Shown here: one piece after another, positions 61,605 through 64,000 of the stretch
How positions within the stretch are numbered: position 1 is the stretch's first letter
Layout: each line of letters opens with the position of its first letter
Assembly (NCBI RefSeq): GCF_024648885.1
Contig: NZ_JANBBF010000010.1
Location: 124,001 to 188,000, forward strand
Reading direction: 5' to 3'
DNA length: 64,000 nt
Source: Prauserella salsuginis
Lineage (GTDB): Bacteria > Actinomycetota > Actinomycetes > Mycobacteriales > Pseudonocardiaceae
Program-made: the position numbers and the translations under genes
Notes under the pieces: model-generated
What the model was told of the DNA's origin: nothing
Database searches by the model: none
Seen by the model: the letters and a program-made list of their open reading frames with translations, nothing else

Positions 61605-62706
61605 CAGCCGCCCCTCCTACAGTGTCACGGTCTGCCGTGTTCCGCTGGCTTCGCGCGAGCTCCCGATCGACTCGCGCGAGCAACTCGGTGTCGGAGATCA
61701 AGTCCGGGACACCTGGCGCATCGGTGCGGTGGCGCGCGTACACGCGGCCGTAGTCTTCGCGCTCGTCGAATCGGTACTGCGGGGCCACCAAGAAGCCCTC
61801 GTCATAGAGTGGGTCGCTGCGCAGCGGCAGCGCACTGCGACCCAGTAGCGCCGGATTCGCGCGGTCCTTGACATCAACGGCCCAGACCCGGCCGCGCGGT
61901 AGCGTGATCCGCAGATCGTAGGCGTCGAAGTTGGGCCACATCTCCACGCGCACCCCGCGACGGGAGAGCTCGGCCTCGAGATCGGTCTCGGCCAAACCGG
62001 GCCCGGTGATGAACATGCGCAGCGGGCGGTTCAGCTGATACAAGCCGCTGCGGCGTGCCTCGACCCGCCGCCCCACCCGCGTATGCTGGTCACGGCGACA
62101 CCGGTCCAGCTCGCATACGTAGCGATCACGCCCGATCGGTACCAGCAAGCATCCGCACCGCGCGCACACCGCGTACACACCCTCGCGAACATACGACGCG
62201 GGAACTGGATCGTAGCAGCGCTTGATCACGTCGTGCAGCAACTCGAGATCCAGGTCATCGCCCAGCGCGACGCGCTCGGCGTCGGTCAGCACCGGCTTGC
62301 TGATCAACAGCTTGCGAAACGCGGTGTAGGACGCCGGGGCACGTGCGGCGCGGCATTCGGAGATTGCTTCCAGCATCAACTGGTTCTCGACCTGCTCGGC
62401 GGCGACGTCGCGGGCGGCAATCCGCCATTCCCAGCACTGCTGCGTCGGCGTCCGCGTCAGCTCGTCTACCAAGAACGCCGATGCGCCATCGAAGTCCTCC
62501 GGCAACGTCCACGGCCACTCCCCAATCGAACGCTCCGCCGCCCACCGGACCATCTCCGGCACACTGCCCGGCGGTGCATGTCCCTTGCCCAGGCACAGCA
62601 GCACCAGCTGGTTATAGGTGTTCTGCACCGTCGCGTCGTACACCGGGTCACCCGGTCCGGATTGCTGCGACAACCGCACGATGGCGCTAGCCACCATCCG
62701 CAGCAT
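61597..62706 (-). CDS. REase-superfamily nuclease of the PIWI-RE system
   Basis: A 369-residue protein. The central four-Cys zinc ribbon is VCARCGCLLVPIG then VCELDRCRRDQ, and the C-terminal domain has a PD-(D/E)XK-like core with Asp in NFDAYDLRITLP and DVK in VWAVDVKDRANP. This is the third standard member of PIWI-RE operons, thought to cleave target DNA. I chose the ATG with GAAGG seven bases upstream. Open TTG and GTG starts up to 31 codons earlier would overlap the nuclease gene by up to 71 bases. The C-terminus overlaps the helicase start. Confidence 0.8.
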   Translation of the reverse strand: MLRMVASAIVRLSQQSGPGDPVYDATVQNTYNQLVLLCLGKGHAPPGSVPEMVRWAAERSIGEWPWTLPEDFDGASAFLVDELTRTPTQQCWEWRIAARDVAAEQVENQLMLEAISECRAARAPASYTAFRKLLISKPVLTDAERVALGDDLDLELLHDVIKRCYDPVPASYVREGVYAVCARCGCLLVPIGRDRYVCELDRCRRDQHTRVGRRVEARRSGLYQLNRPLRMFITGPGLAETDLEAELSRRGVRVEMWPNFDAYDLRITLPRGRVWAVDVKDRANPALLGRSALPLRSDPLYDEGFLVAPQYRFDEREDYGRVYARHRTDAPGVPDLISDTELLARVDRELARSQRNTADRDTVGGAADA

Positions 62707-62728
62707 GTTCTCGCCTTCGAAGAAGCCG

Positions 62729-64000
62729 TCAGCCTTCGGCTGAGGCGGCCGCTGGTCCTGGCTCAGCACTGGTCTCGTCGTCCTTCTGCTCGGGGCCAAC
62801 CCCTGGGTAGCTAGGGCACCACTGAGATACCGGACACCACTGACATTCTTTGCCGGGGCGCGCGTCGAAGACGCTGTCCTCCCGCCATGGACCAGCCCAT
62901 TCGCGCAGAACCCGCCGCGCGGTTTTCACCCGTTCGGAGTCGGTCGGGTCAATCGGGACAATCTCCGCCCCGGATGGGCGCAGGATCTCCAACTCGACTC
63001 GGCCCGCACCGCCAGGACCGAGAGCATCCCCGGCCAGCGCCGTAACGCCCAGGGCGAGCTGCGGGTACTCCTCCAGCGGGTCGGAGAAGGACGACCTGGG
63101 CTTCTGCGTGGTCTTGAGTTCGCGCCACACCCACCGACCCTCCTCCCGGTACACCAGATCGGGTTTGGCCACCACGACGGCGCGGGCCACCAGGTCCAGG
63201 AAAGTCAGCTGCGGCTCCACCCGGACCGAGTCCACCTCGGGCGCGTCCCGAAACGGACACACCTCCACGTGGCGGGCCAGCATCCGCGCACCGGCCGCGG
63301 CGTCCTCGCCCGTCACCCGCCAATCGCCGGCCGACCAATCTGAAACAGCATCCGGCATCGCGTCCAAGTCGCAGCCGTCACGCTGTTGATCGTGCACCTT
63401 CTCCAGCCAGGCATGCACCGCCTGCCCAAGCGCGGCCTCCTGGCTGTACTCGTAAGAACGCGGCAGATGCACCGCCCTCAGATACGCCTGGGCCGGACAC
63501 TTGCGGTGGTATCGAAGTCCACTGATCGACACCGTTCGCAGAGGCCCCTGCCCGGACTCGACACCAAGCAGCCCCGGCGTACGCACCGGTCCACGGCACA
63601 CTGCGACCCGCTTACACTCTCCACACCCAAACCCCGGCTCCAACGCTTCGCCATGCGCGATCTCAACGACCTGGGTCCGACCATGCGTCGCGAAGTACTC
63701 CTCCACCTCCTGCGCCGTCGCGTCTAGGAGCTCTTTCACTGATCCGTCGGCCAACCCGACCTCGATTACCCGGACCCGCTCAGCACCCTCACGCCCAGAC
63801 GGGCGGAACGGTTCCGACCACGGCTGCGGCCACGATGCAGGGGCCCCGAACGCAGCAACGAACGCCGCGATCGCGACCTCCGAGGGGCCGCGTTCACGAG
63901 CTTCGCCCAGTCGTAGGAACCGAAACTCACGCAGCGCGCCATCCCCAGACTCATACCGCCGCCCCCACGCGTACAACTCCCACACCATCGACGGCAGAAT
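62729..64000 (-). CDS. Cas4/RecB-like PD-(D/E)XK nuclease with Fe-S cysteines (may extend beyond window)
   Basis: At least 419 residues. The nuclease core has the Asp in VVAKPDLVYREEGRW and E-x-K in WVWRELKTTQKP. Four Cys suit a Cas4/AddB-type Fe-S cluster: one pair in FGCGECKRVAVC at the N-terminal side, and CQWCPVSQWCPSYPG at the C-terminal end. A candidate ATG exists at 63988, but the frame remains open to the window edge, so the start is not certain. It is in the same operon as the PIWI-RE genes, 22 bases before the REase start, and is probably a fourth component. Confidence 0.82.
   Translation of the reverse strand: MLPSMVWELYAWGRRYESGDGALREFRFLRLGEARERGPSEVAIAAFVAAFGAPASWPQPWSEPFRPSGREGAERVRVIEVGLADGSVKELLDATAQEVEEYFATHGRTQVVEIAHGEALEPGFGCGECKRVAVCRGPVRTPGLLGVESGQGPLRTVSISGLRYHRKCPAQAYLRAVHLPRSYEYSQEAALGQAVHAWLEKVHDQQRDGCDLDAMPDAVSDWSAGDWRVTGEDAAAGARMLARHVEVCPFRDAPEVDSVRVEPQLTFLDLVARAVVVAKPDLVYREEGRWVWRELKTTQKPRSSFSDPLEEYPQLALGVTALAGDALGPGGAGRVELEILRPSGAEIVPIDPTDSERVKTARRVLREWAGPWREDSVFDARPGKECQWCPVSQWCPSYPGVGPEQKDDETSAEPGPAAASAEG

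Noticed and set aside
1-64000. CRISPR arrays, insertion sequences, integrase or phage structural genes
   Set aside because: No spaced direct repeats of CRISPR form, and no transposase, integrase or capsid-like protein could be recognised on either strand.

Overview
This window looks like the chromosome of a high-GC, filamentous-type actinobacterium, most likely a member of the Pseudonocardiaceae. The reasons are strong codon-position GC bias, frequent GTG starts, four-base GTGA/ATGA overlaps between genes, an RsiG-type developmental regulator, and an actinobacterial DUF3073 gene near purM. The genus call is inference.

Region 1 (1-10.5 kb) is ordinary core chromosome: the end of purM, arfB, a VanZ-like protein, an oxidoreductase, a 3-hydroxyacyl-CoA dehydrogenase, DUF3073, asparaginase overlapping rsiG, ygfZ, a class IV aminotransferase, a nitrobindin-like protein and a 31-residue membrane protein. 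Two related palindromes sit between convergent genes here. Region 2 (10.5-15.6 kb) has a divergent TetR/glycosyltransferase pair with a clear operator, a brnTA toxin-antitoxin module bracketed by a 45-bp direct repeat of the glycosyltransferase 3' end, and a LuxR-type two-component operon. Region 3 (15.8-25.5 kb) is catabolic: a CoA-transferase plus two acyl-CoA dehydrogenases facing a LysR gene, then a LysR-linked operon encoding a DUF3100 membrane pair, a beta-hydroxyacid dehydrogenase and an aldehyde dehydrogenase. Region 4 (25.5-35.1 kb) has an OmpR-type two-component system with a frameshifted kinase and a PepSY-like secreted target, then a PucR regulator, a class II HMG-CoA reductase and a TctA-type transporter, a plausible mevalonate-use locus.

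Region 5 (35.3-46.8 kb) begins at a 45-bp 3' fragment of a tRNA-Lys gene and holds a compact biosynthetic cluster without an NRPS or PKS. It has SbnA/SbnB-like enzymes for L-2,3-diaminopropionate, an APS kinase and a PAPS-type sulfotransferase, an ATP-grasp ligase, an FAD/NAD(P) enzyme, a heme-oxygenase-like diiron oxidase, a small orphan protein, and two transporters. Together they suggest a sulfonated diaminopropionate product assembled by an ATP-grasp ligase.

Region 6 (47-64 kb) starts with a damaged AlbA/Schlafen-like gene and a tRNA-Lys(UUU) gene interrupted between U34 and U35 by a 219-nt Azoarcus-type group I intron. It continues as a defence island: a complete type I restriction-modification operon (hsdMSR), facing a four-gene PIWI-RE system (PIWI-RE protein, DinG-like Fe-S helicase, REase, and a Cas4-like Fe-S nuclease cut by the window end).
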